From JADGRB01 sp963835825 (GTDB lineage Bacteria; Myxococcota_A; Polyangia; Fen-1088): DNA of 64,000 bases. Numbering within the stretch: position 1 is the stretch's first letter; each line of letters starts with the position of its first letter. Positions 51,021 through 62,180 of this stretch are shown here, in pieces. Both the position numbers and the translations under genes were made by a program. The notes under the pieces were generated by a model that saw nothing but the letters and a program-made list of their open reading frames with translations, made no database searches and was not told the origin of the DNA. The stretch is taken from positions 496,001 to 560,000 of the forward strand of contig CAWIGZ010000001.1 of NCBI GenBank assembly GCA_963835825.1. Reading direction: 5' to 3'.

Positions 51021-51227
51021 GGTGGTGACGAAGCCTCCAGTGTGGGAACGTGGCTGGTGGAGCTGAGCAACGTGCAAGGGGTGCGAGTGCGTGACGAGTG
51101 GGAGAGTGTAAGTTGGCGTATCGTCGGGTGTCAAGACCGGCCTCTATCTTGACGATTGTCGTCCGCCGGACTATCCTACCGGGCCATTTCGCCGCCTACC
51201 TCCAACAACGGCGCGGGGACGGAGTTC

Positions 51228-51605
51228 ATGGAAGGGACCGGGCTCAAGAAGAAGGACCTCAAGCGGTTTCGCGACATTCTTCTCGCGAAGAAGAAAGAGA
51301 TCCTGCGGAACGCGCAACGGACGCTGAACGAGGACATGACCCTCGACTCGGATGATCTCCCCGACGAGATGGATCTGGCGTCGTCCGAGTACCTGCACTC
51401 CTTCACGTTCCGGCTTCGCGGCCGGGAGAAGGTGTTCCTGCAGAAGATCGATCACGCGCTGGAGAAGATCAAAGACGGGAGCTTCGGGGTGTGCGAGCAG
51501 TGCGACGAACCGATCTCCATCAAACGTCTGGAGGCGCGACTCGAGACCACGCTCTGCATCCGTTGCAAGGAAGATCAAGAACGGATCGAAAAGGCGTACG
51601 GATAA
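51228..51605 (+). CDS. TraR/DksA family zinc-finger protein
   Basis: 125 residues from ATG 51228, with GGAG close ahead. Coiled-coil part LKRFRDILLAKKKEILRNAQ and the zinc finger CEQCDEPISIKRLEARLETT ending CIRC identify the DksA/TraR family. It inserts into the RNA polymerase secondary channel and, with ppGpp, tunes transcription; DxxDxA at the coiled-coil tip is represented by DEMDLASSE. Confidence 0.88.
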   Translation: MEGTGLKKKDLKRFRDILLAKKKEILRNAQRTLNEDMTLDSDDLPDEMDLASSEYLHSFTFRLRGREKVFLQKIDHALEKIKDGSFGVCEQCDEPISIKRLEARLETTLCIRCKEDQERIEKAYG

Positions 51606-51644
51606 GAGAGCGTCGCCGTAACGCGACGGCGCGCACAGCGAACC

Positions 51645-52676
51645 ATGCCCGACGACGTGGCGCCCGCAGGCTCGCGCGTGCGTGACCGGCTGGCCGGTCC
51701 GTCCGGCCCTGGTGCACCTCGGCCGCGCCGGCTCCGCGCTCTGCGTGCGGCCGCGCTCTTCAGTCCGTTCGGGCCACTGTTGTTCTTCACCCCGGTCTTC
51801 GCCCCGGTCCTGGCCGGCTGCGCTGGACCGCTGGCGATGGATTTTTCGAGCGCGTCGCTGGGAACCAGCGGCGACGGCACGCTCCGCCACCCGGCGGAGC
51901 TTCCCTTCGAAGGTGACGGCTACGCCGTACCGGCGCCCTGGCGAACGCGGCACGCGAACTACGGAACCGAGTCACTGGTGGGGGCGGTGGCGCGCGCTGC
52001 GCGAATGGTCGAACGGGAGGCGCCCGGAGGCAGCGCGGCGATCGGGGATCTGTCGCATCGTTCGGGCGGCGGGTCTGCCCAGCACCGATCGCATCAGGAC
52101 GGCCGCGACGTCGACATCTTCTACTATGCCGTCGACGGGGCAGGGCGACCGGCCCGGCTGACCGACGCCATGTTGCACTTCGCTCCGGATGGGCGCGCCG
52201 TTCGCTGGTCGCCGCCGCAGGGGATGCGCGCGCCGGCCCGCCCGGTTCCCGGCTACCGGTTCGATGCCCGCCGAAACTGGGCCTTCGTGCGCGCGCTGCT
52301 GACCGATCCCGACAGCGAGGTGCAGTGGATCTTCATGCAGCGGAGCCTGGGGGCCGGGCTATTGCGCGAGGCGGCGGCAGCCGGCGACGATCCGGCGCTG
52401 CTGGAACGGGCGGCCTACATCATCCACGAGCCGAGCGACTCGGAGCCGCACGACGATCACATGCACGTGCGGTTCTACTGCGATCCCGGAGACCGGCGGC
52501 TCGGCTGCGCGGACCGCGGTCCCGTTCGATGGTGGAAGAAGATGTGGAAGTACATGCAGGCCCCTTACGGCCGTCCCCCGGCCGACCGGCTCGGCGCTGA
52601 CGGGATCGCGGCGGTCGGTCGTCTCATCCGCGACGAGCTTCCCGTGCTGTTCGGCAGCGCCAAGCTGACCAGTTAG
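51645..52676 (+). CDS. mepA: Penicillin-insensitive murein endopeptidase-like protein
   Basis: 343 residues. A hydrophobic segment ends in VLAGC (lipobox, Cys about 59). The M74 zinc peptidase pattern is present: HRSGGGSAQHRSHQDGRDVD and DDHMHVRFYC carry the metal-binding His and Asp residues. MepA cleaves D-Ala-meso-DAP cross-links in peptidoglycan. It is likely anchored to a membrane and works in the periplasm. Confidence 0.8.
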   Translation: MPDDVAPAGSRVRDRLAGPSGPGAPRPRRLRALRAAALFSPFGPLLFFTPVFAPVLAGCAGPLAMDFSSASLGTSGDGTLRHPAELPFEGDGYAVPAPWRTRHANYGTESLVGAVARAARMVEREAPGGSAAIGDLSHRSGGGSAQHRSHQDGRDVDIFYYAVDGAGRPARLTDAMLHFAPDGRAVRWSPPQGMRAPARPVPGYRFDARRNWAFVRALLTDPDSEVQWIFMQRSLGAGLLREAAAAGDDPALLERAAYIIHEPSDSEPHDDHMHVRFYCDPGDRRLGCADRGPVRWWKKMWKYMQAPYGRPPADRLGADGIAAVGRLIRDELPVLFGSAKLTS

Positions 52677-53263
52677 GCGCGCGAGGATCCGCTCAGGCCC
52701 CCGCGTCGGGATGGTCGGGGTGGTCGTCGAGGCGGACCGGGACCTGCGAGATCGAGCCGGGCGATCACCCAATCGAGGGCGGCGCCCGCCGTGGCGAGGT
52801 CGGCGGGCGTGGTGGTCAAGGTGAGCACGATGGCCTGCCGCCAGGCCGGGGTCCCCTCGAGGGCGCGGACCAGGTAGAGCTGGCGAAGCGCCTGCTTGCG
52901 TCGGGGCACACGCGCGTCGACGACGACCCCGCCCCGCGGTCCGGGCGCAACGCCGGTGATCTCGATCCCCTGGGCGACGAGCCCGGAGCGGCTCTGTTCG
53001 GCCAGGGCGGCGGCGTCCCCGGCCGAGCCGGCGGCGTCGGCGGCCAGCGAGATCCGGCTCCCGCTCGGGTGAACGAGCAAGCAGAGGATGTTGGGGTAGC
53101 CGGTGTGAGCCGACAGGCTCCAGCCGGGCGGCGCCTCCAGCCCGACGCCGGCCCGGGCGCTGTAGAAACGCCGCTCGCGATTGCTGGTCGCGCCGTCGCT
53201 GCGCGCGGCGATCGAGAGCGCCGCGGCCAGCGCGAGGGCGGCGACGATGCGGGCGGCTTTCAT
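52673..53263 (-). CDS. Exported hypothetical protein (probable C-terminal frameshift)
   Basis: 196 residues as read. A signal peptide (cleavage near DGATS) is followed by a compact alpha/beta domain (VGLEAPPGWSLSAHTGYPNI, VLTLTTTPADLATAGAALDW) that resembles small PsbP/MOG1-like folds. As read the gene overlaps the convergent mepA stop. One base fewer near 52729 gives the tail DDHPDHPDAGA and a stop at 52693, removing the overlap; the 189-residue form is preferred. Confidence 0.55.
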   Translation of the reverse strand: MKAARIVAALALAAALSIAARSDGATSNRERRFYSARAGVGLEAPPGWSLSAHTGYPNILCLLVHPSGSRISLAADAAGSAGDAAALAEQSRSGLVAQGIEITGVAPGPRGGVVVDARVPRRKQALRQLYLVRALEGTPAWRQAIVLTLTTTPADLATAGAALDWVIARLDLAGPGPPRRPPRPSRRGGLSGSSRA

Positions 53264-53401
53264 CTGCCGCGAAGTATAGGCGCAGCCATAGGGCGGAGAA
53301 AAAGACTCGGAGGAAGGGTCTTAAGCGGCCCTCCCGCCGGTGAGGGAACAGTCGCCGTCGGCGGATGCGAGCATGAGCTGAACAGATTCACAGTCGTTTT
53401 T

Positions 53402-53426
53402 CTATTGAGGAGATTCTATTCAATAG
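53402..53426. promoter_or_regulatory. Inverted repeat upstream of MerR-type gene
   Basis: Perfect 7-base arms CTATTGA (53402-53408) and TCAATAG (53420-53426) with 11 bases between, 20 bases ahead of the ATG. The stretch is AT-rich against a GC-rich background. MerR-family regulators bind such dyads in their own promoters. Confidence 0.45.
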
Positions 53427-53446
53427 ATTAGCTTGAACATCCTACA

Positions 53447-54025
53447 ATGAAGCGCTCACTCACGTCGACTTCTCCCGCGCTGCGCGGACTGCTCGACGAG
53501 CGGGAGATCGAGGAGATCGAGCGGGCCTGGCCCAACGGCCTCACCTCCCGCCAGATCGTCGACGTCTTCGAGACGCGCGGGATCCGCTTCTCCGAGGCGA
53601 CGCTGCGCAAGTACGTGCAGCTGGGCCTCCTGCCCCGCTCGGTGCGGGTGGGGCGCAAAGGGAAGCACCGCGGGTCGTGCGGGCTCTACCCGGCGCACGT
53701 CGTTCGACGGGTGAACGTCGTCAAGGGGATGATGGCCGCGGACCGGACCATCGAGGAGATCCAGCGCTCGTTCGTCCGTTTCAAGGACGAGATCGAGACG
53801 GTGGAGAACGACCTGCGCGATCTCATCGCCGGGTTCGAGCGGGAGGCCAAGGCGCCCGCCGTCCATCCCGACGGCCGCCGCGAGCTGGAGCGCGAGATCA
53901 TCGAGGCCAAGCGGGCCGCCGGAGATCTGGTGCGCCGGATCAGCAGTCTCGAACGAAGAATTTCGGCACAAGCCGCCGAGTCGCCCACGGGCGGAGCGTC
54001 GGCCGCCGGGAGTGACCTCTATTGA
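53447..54025 (+). CDS. MerR-like transcriptional regulator
   Basis: 192 residues. Winged-helix part LTSRQIVDVFETRGIRFSEA then TLRKYVQLGLLPRSVRVG is of the MerR type, here preceded by about 40 extra residues. A long coiled coil follows (MMAADRTIEEIQRSFVRFKD, ENDLRDLIAGFEREAKAP), as in MerR dimerisation helices. The C-terminus has no Cys cluster, so metal sensing is unlikely. The next gene starts 34 bases downstream. Confidence 0.75.
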   Translation: MKRSLTSTSPALRGLLDEREIEEIERAWPNGLTSRQIVDVFETRGIRFSEATLRKYVQLGLLPRSVRVGRKGKHRGSCGLYPAHVVRRVNVVKGMMAADRTIEEIQRSFVRFKDEIETVENDLRDLIAGFEREAKAPAVHPDGRRELEREIIEAKRAAGDLVRRISSLERRISAQAAESPTGGASAAGSDLY

Positions 54026-54059
54026 CCCGTGGCCAAGCCGACCGACCGAGGAGGAGCCC

Positions 54060-54596
54060 ATGGATGAATTGGAATTGGACGACAGCGACGATCTGAACAC
54101 CAAGCACGCTGGCGCCGTCGAAGACGAGGACGCGCCGCAACCGGAGGTGGCCCGGATTCGCCGCAAGGTGCACTCCGCCGGGCGCGACGGGCGGGTGCGC
54201 TCGAAGACCATCGCCCCGAAACGGCTGACGCGTGACGAGCGCCGGCTGTCGGAGTTGCTGGTCTATCCCGACGACGTCGACCGCCCGAAGATGCGCGAGC
54301 ACTGCAGCCAGATGGCGCGTCCCTGCCCGTTCGTCTCCTGCTCGCACCACCTCTATCTCGACGTCAACCCGGAGACGGGGGCCATCAAGCTGAACTTCCC
54401 GCACCTGGAGGTCTGGGAGATGGCGGAGACCTGCTCGCTGGACGTCGCCGATCGCGGCGGCATCACGCTGGAAGAGGTGGGGGCGATCCTGAACCTCACC
54501 CGCGAGCGGATCCGCCAGGTCGAAGTGCGCGGGCTCTGCAAGATCAAGAACGACGACACCGGCGGCGAGCTCGGCGTTCCGCCGGAGCGCTACTAA
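54060..54596 (+). CDS. Sigma region 4-like DNA-binding protein
   Basis: 178 residues from ATG 54060, preceded by a GAGGAGGAG Shine-Dalgarno. The last third has sigma region 4.2 character: ITLEEVGAILNLTRERIRQV then EVRGLCKIKN. Regions 2 and 3 are missing, and the middle has a Cys/His cluster (CSQMARPCPFVSCSHH) that may bind metal. It probably binds DNA without being a full sigma factor. Same-strand neighbour of the MerR gene and, after a 220-base gap, of the BMC operon. Confidence 0.7.
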   Translation: MDELELDDSDDLNTKHAGAVEDEDAPQPEVARIRRKVHSAGRDGRVRSKTIAPKRLTRDERRLSELLVYPDDVDRPKMREHCSQMARPCPFVSCSHHLYLDVNPETGAIKLNFPHLEVWEMAETCSLDVADRGGITLEEVGAILNLTRERIRQVEVRGLCKIKNDDTGGELGVPPERY

Positions 54597-54600
54597 GTGA

Positions 54601-54660
54601 AGGACCCTCAAAGGGTCCTTTGAATCCCCCGCGGGCGAGCGCCGCCGGGCGGAGCCCGTC
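54601..54660. repeat. Palindromic repeat copy, terminator-like
   Basis: AGGACCCT-CAA-AGGGTCCT (54601-54619) followed by TTTG, then a CCCCC tract and a second GC-rich dyad. The order matches the 80-bp repeat at 39703. It lies directly after the stop of the sigma region 4-like gene. Confidence 0.5.
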
Positions 54661-54819
54661 GACGCTCACGCGATTGACCGGGTCCCACGAAGGGCGGCTC
54701 CCGACGCGGTAGGCCGCCTATCGGGCGGCACGTCGTCGGGCATGGTTCGCTTCGCTCACCGTCGCCTCTTCGGCGAGCCCTCCTAGCCGCCGGCGCGCGA
54801 ATCCGCGATACTCACCGCC

Positions 54820-55442
54820 GTGGAGCTGCGCGCGCTCACCTTCCTCGATGTCCTTCAACCGCAGCTGGCGGGGTTTCTGCAGACGGTCTCGCAAGGCCTC
54901 TTGCCCCTCGACGGCCAGTCCTCGCTGGTCGTCGAGATCGCGCCCGGGATCGCCATCAACGCGCTCACCGACGTGGCGCTCAAGCGGGCCCGGGTGACCC
55001 CGGGGATGCAGATCGTCGAGCGCGCCTACGGGCTGCTCGAGCTGCACGCCTTCGATCAGGGGGAGGTGCGGGCGGCGGCCGCCGCCATCCTGGGCAAGCT
55101 CGGGGTCACCGAGAACGAGCGGCTGGCGCCGCGGATCCTGTCGCGTGAAATCATCACTGGCATCGACGGGCACCAGTCGGCCATGATCAACCGAATGCGC
55201 CACGGAGAGATGTTGCTCGACGGACAGACGCTCTATACGCTCGAGGTTTCGCCGGCCGGCTACGCCGCCTTCGCCGCCAACGAGGCGGAGAAGCGCGCCG
55301 AGATCGGCGTCCTCGAGGTGGTCACCTTCGGCGCGGTCGGGCGGGTCTGGCTGGGCGGGCGCGAAGAGGAGATCCGCCAGGCGTCGGCCGCCGTCGACGC
55401 CGCCCTGACCGCGCTGCCGGGGCGGGTCTCGGAGAAGCGCTC

Positions 55443-55446
<4 letters not shown>
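54820..55446 (+). CDS. Tandem-domain bacterial microcompartment shell protein (BMC-T)
   Basis: 208 residues from GTG 54820. The first BMC-like unit reads GIAINALTDVALKRARVTPG then MQIVERAYGLLELHAFDQGE (about 47-100); the second LYTLEVSPAGYAAFAANEAE then IGVLEVVTFGAVGRVWLGGR (about 135-190). This matches, from memory, BMC-T shell proteins of Haliangium. BMC-T trimers form pseudohexamer tiles in protein shells around enzymes. No hexamer (BMC-H), pentamer (BMC-P) or cargo gene lies in the window. The stop overlaps tldD as ATGA. Confidence 0.7.
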
Positions 55447-56863
<1,417 letters not shown>

Positions 56864-56867
<4 letters not shown>

Positions 56868-58256
56868 GCGCCGCGCGCGTGGAACCGGCCGGACGGCGGC
56901 TGCCCGATCCCAAGGCCTGCCAGCGGCTGGCCGAGCAGATGCTGGCGCTGACCCTCAAGGCCGGCGCGGACGGCGCGGAGGTGCTGGTGCGCGACGGCAC
57001 CGAGCTGGAGGTCAAGGTCCGGCTCGGCGAGACGGAGCTGATCAAGGAGGCGGGCAGCCGGGCGCTGGGGCTGCGCGTGCTCAAGGACGCGCGCTCGGCG
57101 GTCACCTACACCTCCGACTTCACGCCGGCGGAGATGGAGCGGTTCGCGCGGGAGAGCGTCGAGCTGGCCGGTCTCTCGGAGCCCGATCCCGCCGGCGAGC
57201 TGCCGGCGCGCGAGGAGCTGGCCCGCGAGCTCCCCGAGCTCGATCTGTGGGACGAGGCGGTGCTCTCGCTGGACGTCGCCGAGGGGCTGCGGCGCGCCCG
57301 CGCCGGCGAGGCCGCGGCGATGAAGCTGCGACAAGCGGATCACCAACTCCGACGGCGCCGTCTTCGGGCGCAGCGTCGGCGCCTCGGCGTTCGCCACCTC
57401 GGCGGGGTTCTCGGGCTCGGCGCGCGGGACGCACGTGTCGTTCGCCGTCGAGCCGATCTGCGACGACGCCGACGGGAAGAAGCGCAACGGCGTCTACTGG
57501 AGCGCCTCGCGCTTCGCCGGCGGCCTCGGCGATCCGGAGGCGATCGGTCTCGAGGCGGCCCGGCGCACGCTGGCCAAGCTGGGTGCCCGCAAGATCCCGA
57601 CCGGCACGTCGCCGGTGGTCTTCTCTCCGGAGGCGGGACGGGGGCTGGTCGGCCAGCTGGCCGGCGTGCTCTCCGGCGGCGCGCTCTGGCGGCGCAGCAC
57701 CTATCTCGCCGGCCGAGAGGGGACCGCGGTCGCCTCGCCGCTCTGCGAGCTGGTCGACGATCCGCTGATCCGGCGCGGCCCCGGCTCGCGCGCCTACGAC
57801 GGCGAGGGGCTGCCGAGCCGGACCAACGTGCTCATCTCCGAAGGGATCCTGCGGACGTTCCTCTGCGACGTCTACGCCGCCCGCAAGCTCGGGCGCCGCT
57901 CGACCGGCTCGGCGACCCGCGCCATCGGCGGCGGGCCGCACGTCGGCGTCTCCAACCTGATCCTGCGGGCGGGCCGCACGCCCGCCGCCGAGCTGGAACG
58001 CCTCGAGCGCGGCCTCTACGTCACCGATCTGATGGGCTTCGGCTTCAACGCCGCCACCGGCGACTACTCGCAGGGCGCGGGCGGCTTCTGGATCGAGCGC
58101 GGCGAGCGTGCCTTCCCGGTCACCGAGATCACCGTCTCGGCCAGCTTCGACGACCTGTGGAAGCGGGTCGACGCCGTGGGCGACAATCTCGACACCCGCT
58201 CGTCGGTCCAGTGCCCGACCTTCCGCGTCTCCGAGATGATGATCGCCGGAAGTTAG
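56864..58256 (+). CDS. pmbA: PmbA/TldE family protein (one frameshift)
   Basis: Reconstructed 463 residues, ATG overlapping the tldD stop. The N-terminal frame reads ALTLKAGADGAEVLVRDGTE and LGLRVLKDARSAVTYTSDF; after a switch near 57329 (one extra base) the second frame gives RITNSDGAVFGRSVGAS, NVLISEGILRTFLCDVYAAR, SVGS-like RSTGSATRAI, and MGFGFNAATGDYSQGAGGFW. As in other TldE proteins the HExxxH motif is missing; it pairs with TldD to form the cage-like protease. Confidence 0.88.
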
Positions 58257-58266
58257 GACACCAGCG

Positions 58267-59092
58267 TCAGTCCGTCGTCTGGACCAGCGGGGCCAGCGTC
58301 TCGATCACGAAGGGGTGGAGCGGGCCGTTCGAGGCGACGATGCCGCGAGGGTTGTACAGCTGTTCGCGGTCGTAGACGAGCGGCGCGCCGTCGACGTCGG
58401 TCATGTTGCCGCCAGCGGCCCGCAGGATCGCCTCCGGCGCGCAGGTGTCCCAGATCTTCGTGCGACCGCCGGTGTAGATGTAGAGATCGCGGACCGCCTC
58501 GCTGACGAGGCCGATCTTGAGCCCGACGCTGCCGACGTTCATCTCGTCCTCGATCTGCAGCGCCCGCTTGATCCGATCGATGCGCGGCGTCCGGTGGGTC
58601 TTCGACGCCACCAGCCGGATGCCGGGGGCGCGCGCGATCGTCGACGTGTGCAGCGGACGTCCGCGCCCCGGTGCTCTCCTCGACCCAGGCGCCGCTGCCG
58701 ACGATCCCGCCATAGACCTTTTCGGACAGCGGATGCGCCACCGCGCCCACCGCCGGCCGGCCGTCGATCACCAGGCCGATCATCACCACGAACCCGGTGT
58801 CGCCCAGGATGAAGTCGCTGGTCCCGTCGATCGGATCGACCATCCAGATGCGGCGCCGGCCGAGCCGCGCGCGGGTGTCGGGCACCTCCTCGGAGAGGAT
58901 CGTGTCGTCGGGAAAGGCCGCCGTGAGTCGCTGGAGGATCAGCGTGTTGGCGGCCTTGTCGGCCTCGGTCACCGGCTCGTTGCCCGCCTTGCTCTCGATG
59001 TGAAGGCGCTTGCCGCGATAGCTGCGCACCAGCACGGCCGCCTCGCGGGCGATCTTCGCCGCCGTCTCCAGCTCGGTTACGAAGTCGCTCAT
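58267..59092 (-). CDS. cysQ: 3'(2'),5'-bisphosphate nucleotidase / inositol monophosphatase family (one frameshift)
   Basis: Reconstructed 274 residues. The metal motifs are present: EPVTEADKAAN, ILSEE, WMVDPIDGTSDF, and in the second frame IWDTCAPEAILRAAGGNMTD. The frame changes near 58663 and equals one extra base. CysQ removes 3'-phosphoadenosine 5'-phosphate from sulphate assimilation; related enzymes act on inositol phosphates. The ATG overlaps the stop of the MFS gene upstream, so both form one operon. Confidence 0.85.
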
Positions 59093-60369
59093 CGGGCGCC
59101 GCTCCGGGCCAGATCGCGCGTCAGCGCCGAGCGCCCCGCCAGCAGCACCAGGCCTGCGAGAAAGGGGAGCGTCACCGTGATGAGCACCGGCAGCTTGAGG
59201 CCGATCTCGTCGGAGGCGAAGCCGATGACCGTCGGCGAGGCCGCGTCACCGAGGAGGTGAATGGCCATCGTGTTCATGGCGAAGCCCCACCCGCGCAGCT
59301 GCGCCGGCAAGACGTTGGCCATGGCCGCGTTGAGGGGGCCGGTGTTGAGGAACAGGAGGGTGAGCGCCACGAACATCGCGGGCCAGAAGATAGCAGGGGA
59401 CGGGGCGACGATCCCCACGACGGCGAAGGGAACCGACAGGAGCAACGAGACCCCCGCCAGCAGGAAGTGGCCCGACGGGTGGCGCGCGGCCATCCGATCG
59501 CCCAGCCGCCCTCCGATGAGCGTCCCCACCAGGCCGGCCGCCGCCAGCACGCCGCCGAACATCAGGTCGGCCGAGGCGAGCGGCAGGTGGCGCACGCGCA
59601 CGAAGTAGGTCGGCATCCAGGTCGCCAGGCCCCCGACCACGAAGGTGTAGATGATCTGCGCCGCCGTGTTGTAGAGGAAGCTGGGGATGCGGAGCAACGC
59701 GCCCGAAGACGGCGGCGGAAGGGTCGCCGTCGCAGGCGAGGCCAGCCCGGGGGACAGCGCGGGGCCGCCGCCCGGAGCTTCGGCGACGTCCAGCGCGCCG
59801 CGCGGCGGATCGCGCAGGAAGAGCAGCGTCAACGCCAGCGCCGCGCCGGGCGCCCCCGCCAGGAAGAAGGCCCACCGCCAGCCGAAGCGCGCGTTGATGG
59901 CGCCGCCGAGGACGTAACCGAGCGCCGAGCCGACGGGGATCGCCGCGTAGAAGATGGCCAGCGCGCGACCGCGGCGGTCCGGGCGGTAGTAGTCGGAGAC
60001 GAGCGACGGCGTGATGACCACGTAGCTCGCTTCTCCGACGCCGGTCAGCGCGCGCGCCACCACCAGCGCCAGGAACGTCTGGGCCAACCCCGAGCCAAAG
60101 GTCGCCACGCTCCAGACCAAGACACCCAGGGCGGCCAGCTGGAAGCGCGGCCTGCGATCGGCCAACCAGCCGGCCACCGGCGAGATCAGCGAGTAGGAGA
60201 GGATGAAAAGCGTCGACAGCGATCCGGCCTGCGAGTCCTTGAGGTGGAGCGCCGCGATGATCGAAGGCATCACCGCCGCCGGGATGAAGCGATCGACGTA
60301 GTTGAGGAAGTTCAGCCCCGTCAGGATCGCCAGCGCGGCGCGCGGAGAGGGGAGAATCCGGCGGGGCAT
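59089..60369 (-). CDS. MFS transporter, spinster-like
   Basis: 426 residues from ATG 60369 with AAGGGA directly ahead. About 12 membrane segments; NYVDRFIPAAVMPSIIAALHL near the start, GWLADRRPRFQLAALGVLVW (the A-motif loop) and VVARALTGVGEASYVVITPS place it in the major facilitator superfamily near the spinster/lipid-exporter group. The substrate is unknown; coupling with cysQ does not settle it. Confidence 0.85.
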   Translation of the reverse strand: MPRRILPSPRAALAILTGLNFLNYVDRFIPAAVMPSIIAALHLKDSQAGSLSTLFILSYSLISPVAGWLADRRPRFQLAALGVLVWSVATFGSGLAQTFLALVVARALTGVGEASYVVITPSLVSDYYRPDRRGRALAIFYAAIPVGSALGYVLGGAINARFGWRWAFFLAGAPGAALALTLLFLRDPPRGALDVAEAPGGGPALSPGLASPATATLPPPSSGALLRIPSFLYNTAAQIIYTFVVGGLATWMPTYFVRVRHLPLASADLMFGGVLAAAGLVGTLIGGRLGDRMAARHPSGHFLLAGVSLLLSVPFAVVGIVAPSPAIFWPAMFVALTLLFLNTGPLNAAMANVLPAQLRGWGFAMNTMAIHLLGDAASPTVIGFASDEIGLKLPVLITVTLPFLAGLVLLAGRSALTRDLARSGAR

Positions 60370-60414
60370 TCCCTTGCGTACCACGTCGCCCGGACGTGGT
60401 GTAGATTCCCCGCC

Positions 60415-60870
60415 ATGCCGAACCTGAACGACATTTTGTTGGTGCCCGGGAACCGCCCCAAGGTGGTCGCCGACTGCGTCAAGCTGATCGAGGAAGAGGT
60501 CGACTCGAAGGGGGGCCTGTCCGGCTTCGCGGTCAAGGCCGCGTTCGCCGTCGTCAAGGCGGTCAAGCCCGGCTTCATCGGCGAGGCGGTCGATCACATG
60601 CTCGACGACTTCGTGAACCGGCTCGAGCCGTTCTGGGCCGACGCCCAGGCCAAGAACGAGCCGATCGGCGCCCTCATGAACGCGCGCGCCGGCCAGGTCG
60701 CCGACGCGCTCCTCACCATCAGCGACGAGCGCGCCGCCCGCTCGACCAACGGCACGCTCAAGAAGACCTACGAGAAGCTGCGCCCCACCGGCAAGAAGCA
60801 CGTCGAGGCCGCCGTGCCGCGCATCGGCCGCCTCATCGCCAAGTACACCAGCGCCGCTCCGGCGGCGTAG
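60415..60870 (+). CDS. DUF6918 family protein
   Basis: 151 residues from ATG 60415. NRPKVVADCVKLIEEEVDSK then GGLSGFAVKAAFAVVKAVKP, GFIGEAVDHMLDDFVNRLEP and YEKLRPTGKKHVEAAVPRIG match the DUF6918 family as I remember it. The protein is helical and soluble, of unknown role. It is divergent from the MFS/cysQ operon. Confidence 0.7.
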   Translation: MPNLNDILLVPGNRPKVVADCVKLIEEEVDSKGGLSGFAVKAAFAVVKAVKPGFIGEAVDHMLDDFVNRLEPFWADAQAKNEPIGALMNARAGQVADALLTISDERAARSTNGTLKKTYEKLRPTGKKHVEAAVPRIGRLIAKYTSAAPAA

Positions 60871-60875
60871 CTCGG

Positions 60876-60907
60876 TCGGGTCGCCCGAGGTTGCTCGCGC
60901 GACCCGA
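60876..60907. terminator. Hairpin between convergent genes
   Basis: TCGGGTCGC (60876-60884) pairs perfectly with GCGACCCGA (60899-60907), six bases after the DUF6918 stop and shortly before the end of the convergent lipoprotein gene. There is no T-tract, so it may act with Rho or only protect 3' ends. Confidence 0.35.
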
Positions 60908-60927
60908 TTCCTCGGTGCCTTGTCCCG

Positions 60928-62090
60928 CTAGATGTTGCTCTTGGCGACCGTGGGGCAGCCGCCGATCCGCGTGGGCGCGACCACCACGTCGTCGTACCAG
61001 ACCTGGCGCGCCGGGCCGTGGTACGCGTCGAAACCGAACTTGAAATAGGTGAGCGCCTCGGTCGCGGTCGGGTAGCCGGTGGCGTCGATCAGCTGAACGT
61101 TGTTGATGAACAGTTGCTGCTCGCGGCCGGTGCCGTTGTACGAGATCTCGACACACTCCCAGGTCATGGCCGGCAAGGTGTAGGGGATCGTCCCGCCGCC
61201 CGTGGTGCGTCCGTACCCCGTCGGCCACTGATCGGAGTCCGAGGTGTTGAACGCGATGCCGACATCCTCGGCGAACTCGATCATCGAGATCGTTGGGGCC
61301 GCTGCCGATCGAGCCGCCGGCAAAGGCGTTGTGGTCGGTGCCGCCGATCGGCATGTCGCTCTGGATCCAGAAACGCACCCAGAACGCGCCCGCCGTTCCT
61401 GGGACCGCCAACATCCGGTACGCGCTCCCGGAGCTGCCCGAGGCGCTCTGGTTCTTGACGAGGAGTGAAGAAGCGCCGGCGTGGTGCTGGGTCGTGTCGA
61501 TGGCGAAGTCGCGGCTCCAGTCGCCGGGTGCCGCGTTGACCATGTAGACCGATCCGGTCGGTTGGCCCGCCGTCTCGAAGCCTGAACAGAAGGTGGCGTT
61601 CGAGGGGCAGCCGCTGGTCCCGGCGGTGCCGGTCGTTCCCCCGGAGCCGGTCGCGCCGCCGGTGCTTGCCCCGCCCGAACCGGTCGTACCGCCCGTGCCT
61701 TTGGATCCCGCCGTGCCGCCAGTGCCGGTGTTGCTGCCGCCTGTGCCGGTCGCGCCGCCTGTGCCTTTGGATCCCGCCGCGCCGCCCGAGCCCGTCAGCG
61801 CCGCCGGTGCCGGTCGCGCCGCCGGTGCCGGTGTTGTTGCCGCCCGTGCCGCCAATCGTGCCGCCGGTGCCGGTGTTGCTGCCGCCGGTGCCGGTCGTAC
61901 CGCCGGTGCTGGTGGCGCCGCCGGTGCCGGTGTTGCTGCCGCCGGTGCCGGTCGTGCCGCCGGTGTTCGTCATGCCGCCCGAGCCGGTCGTCCCTCCGGT
62001 GCCTCCCCCGCAGCCGACGGTCGCCATTGCCAGGGTCAGGAGGACGACAGAGCGTGAACCGAATCTCCGGTCGCGGGGGCGTGCGTTCAT
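60928..62090 (-). CDS. Gly/Thr-rich lipoprotein with lectin-like domain (two frameshifts)
   Basis: Reconstructed 386 residues. A signal sequence with ATVGC lipobox is followed by about 130 residues of (TGGTTGTGGSNTG)-type repeats. The C-terminal domain in the later frames (CPSNATFCSGFETAGQPTGS, FWVRFWIQSDMPIGGTDHNA, then EFAEDVGIAFNTSDSDQWPT and ARQVWYDDVVVAPTRIGGCP) resembles concanavalin/LamG-like secreted modules. Frame switches near 61795 (in the repeats) and 61288 are each one extra base. It is a paralogue of the next gene. Surface location is inferred. Confidence 0.65.
61600..62000. repeat. Coding Gly/Thr repeats
   Basis: Imperfect 9- to 18-base units related to GCCGCCGGTGCCGGT, encoding TGGTTGTGGS-type linkers on the minus strand. 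Such stretches are prone to slippage and mis-assembly, and one apparent frameshift lies in it. Confidence 0.6.
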
Positions 62091-62180
62091 CGAAAGCTTC
62101 TCCAGGCTAGAGAGAGGGGGACGGTCATCTTACCCGAGCGGCCGCGGCTTGAGTACGCCGCCGCTCGCGGACGCGCCGCG

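Noticed and set aside
50817..51605. Toxin-antitoxin pair from the RHH gene and its neighbour
   Set aside because: The divergent neighbour is a clear DksA/TraR protein and the downstream gene is glycosyltransferase-like; no toxin family is recognisable.
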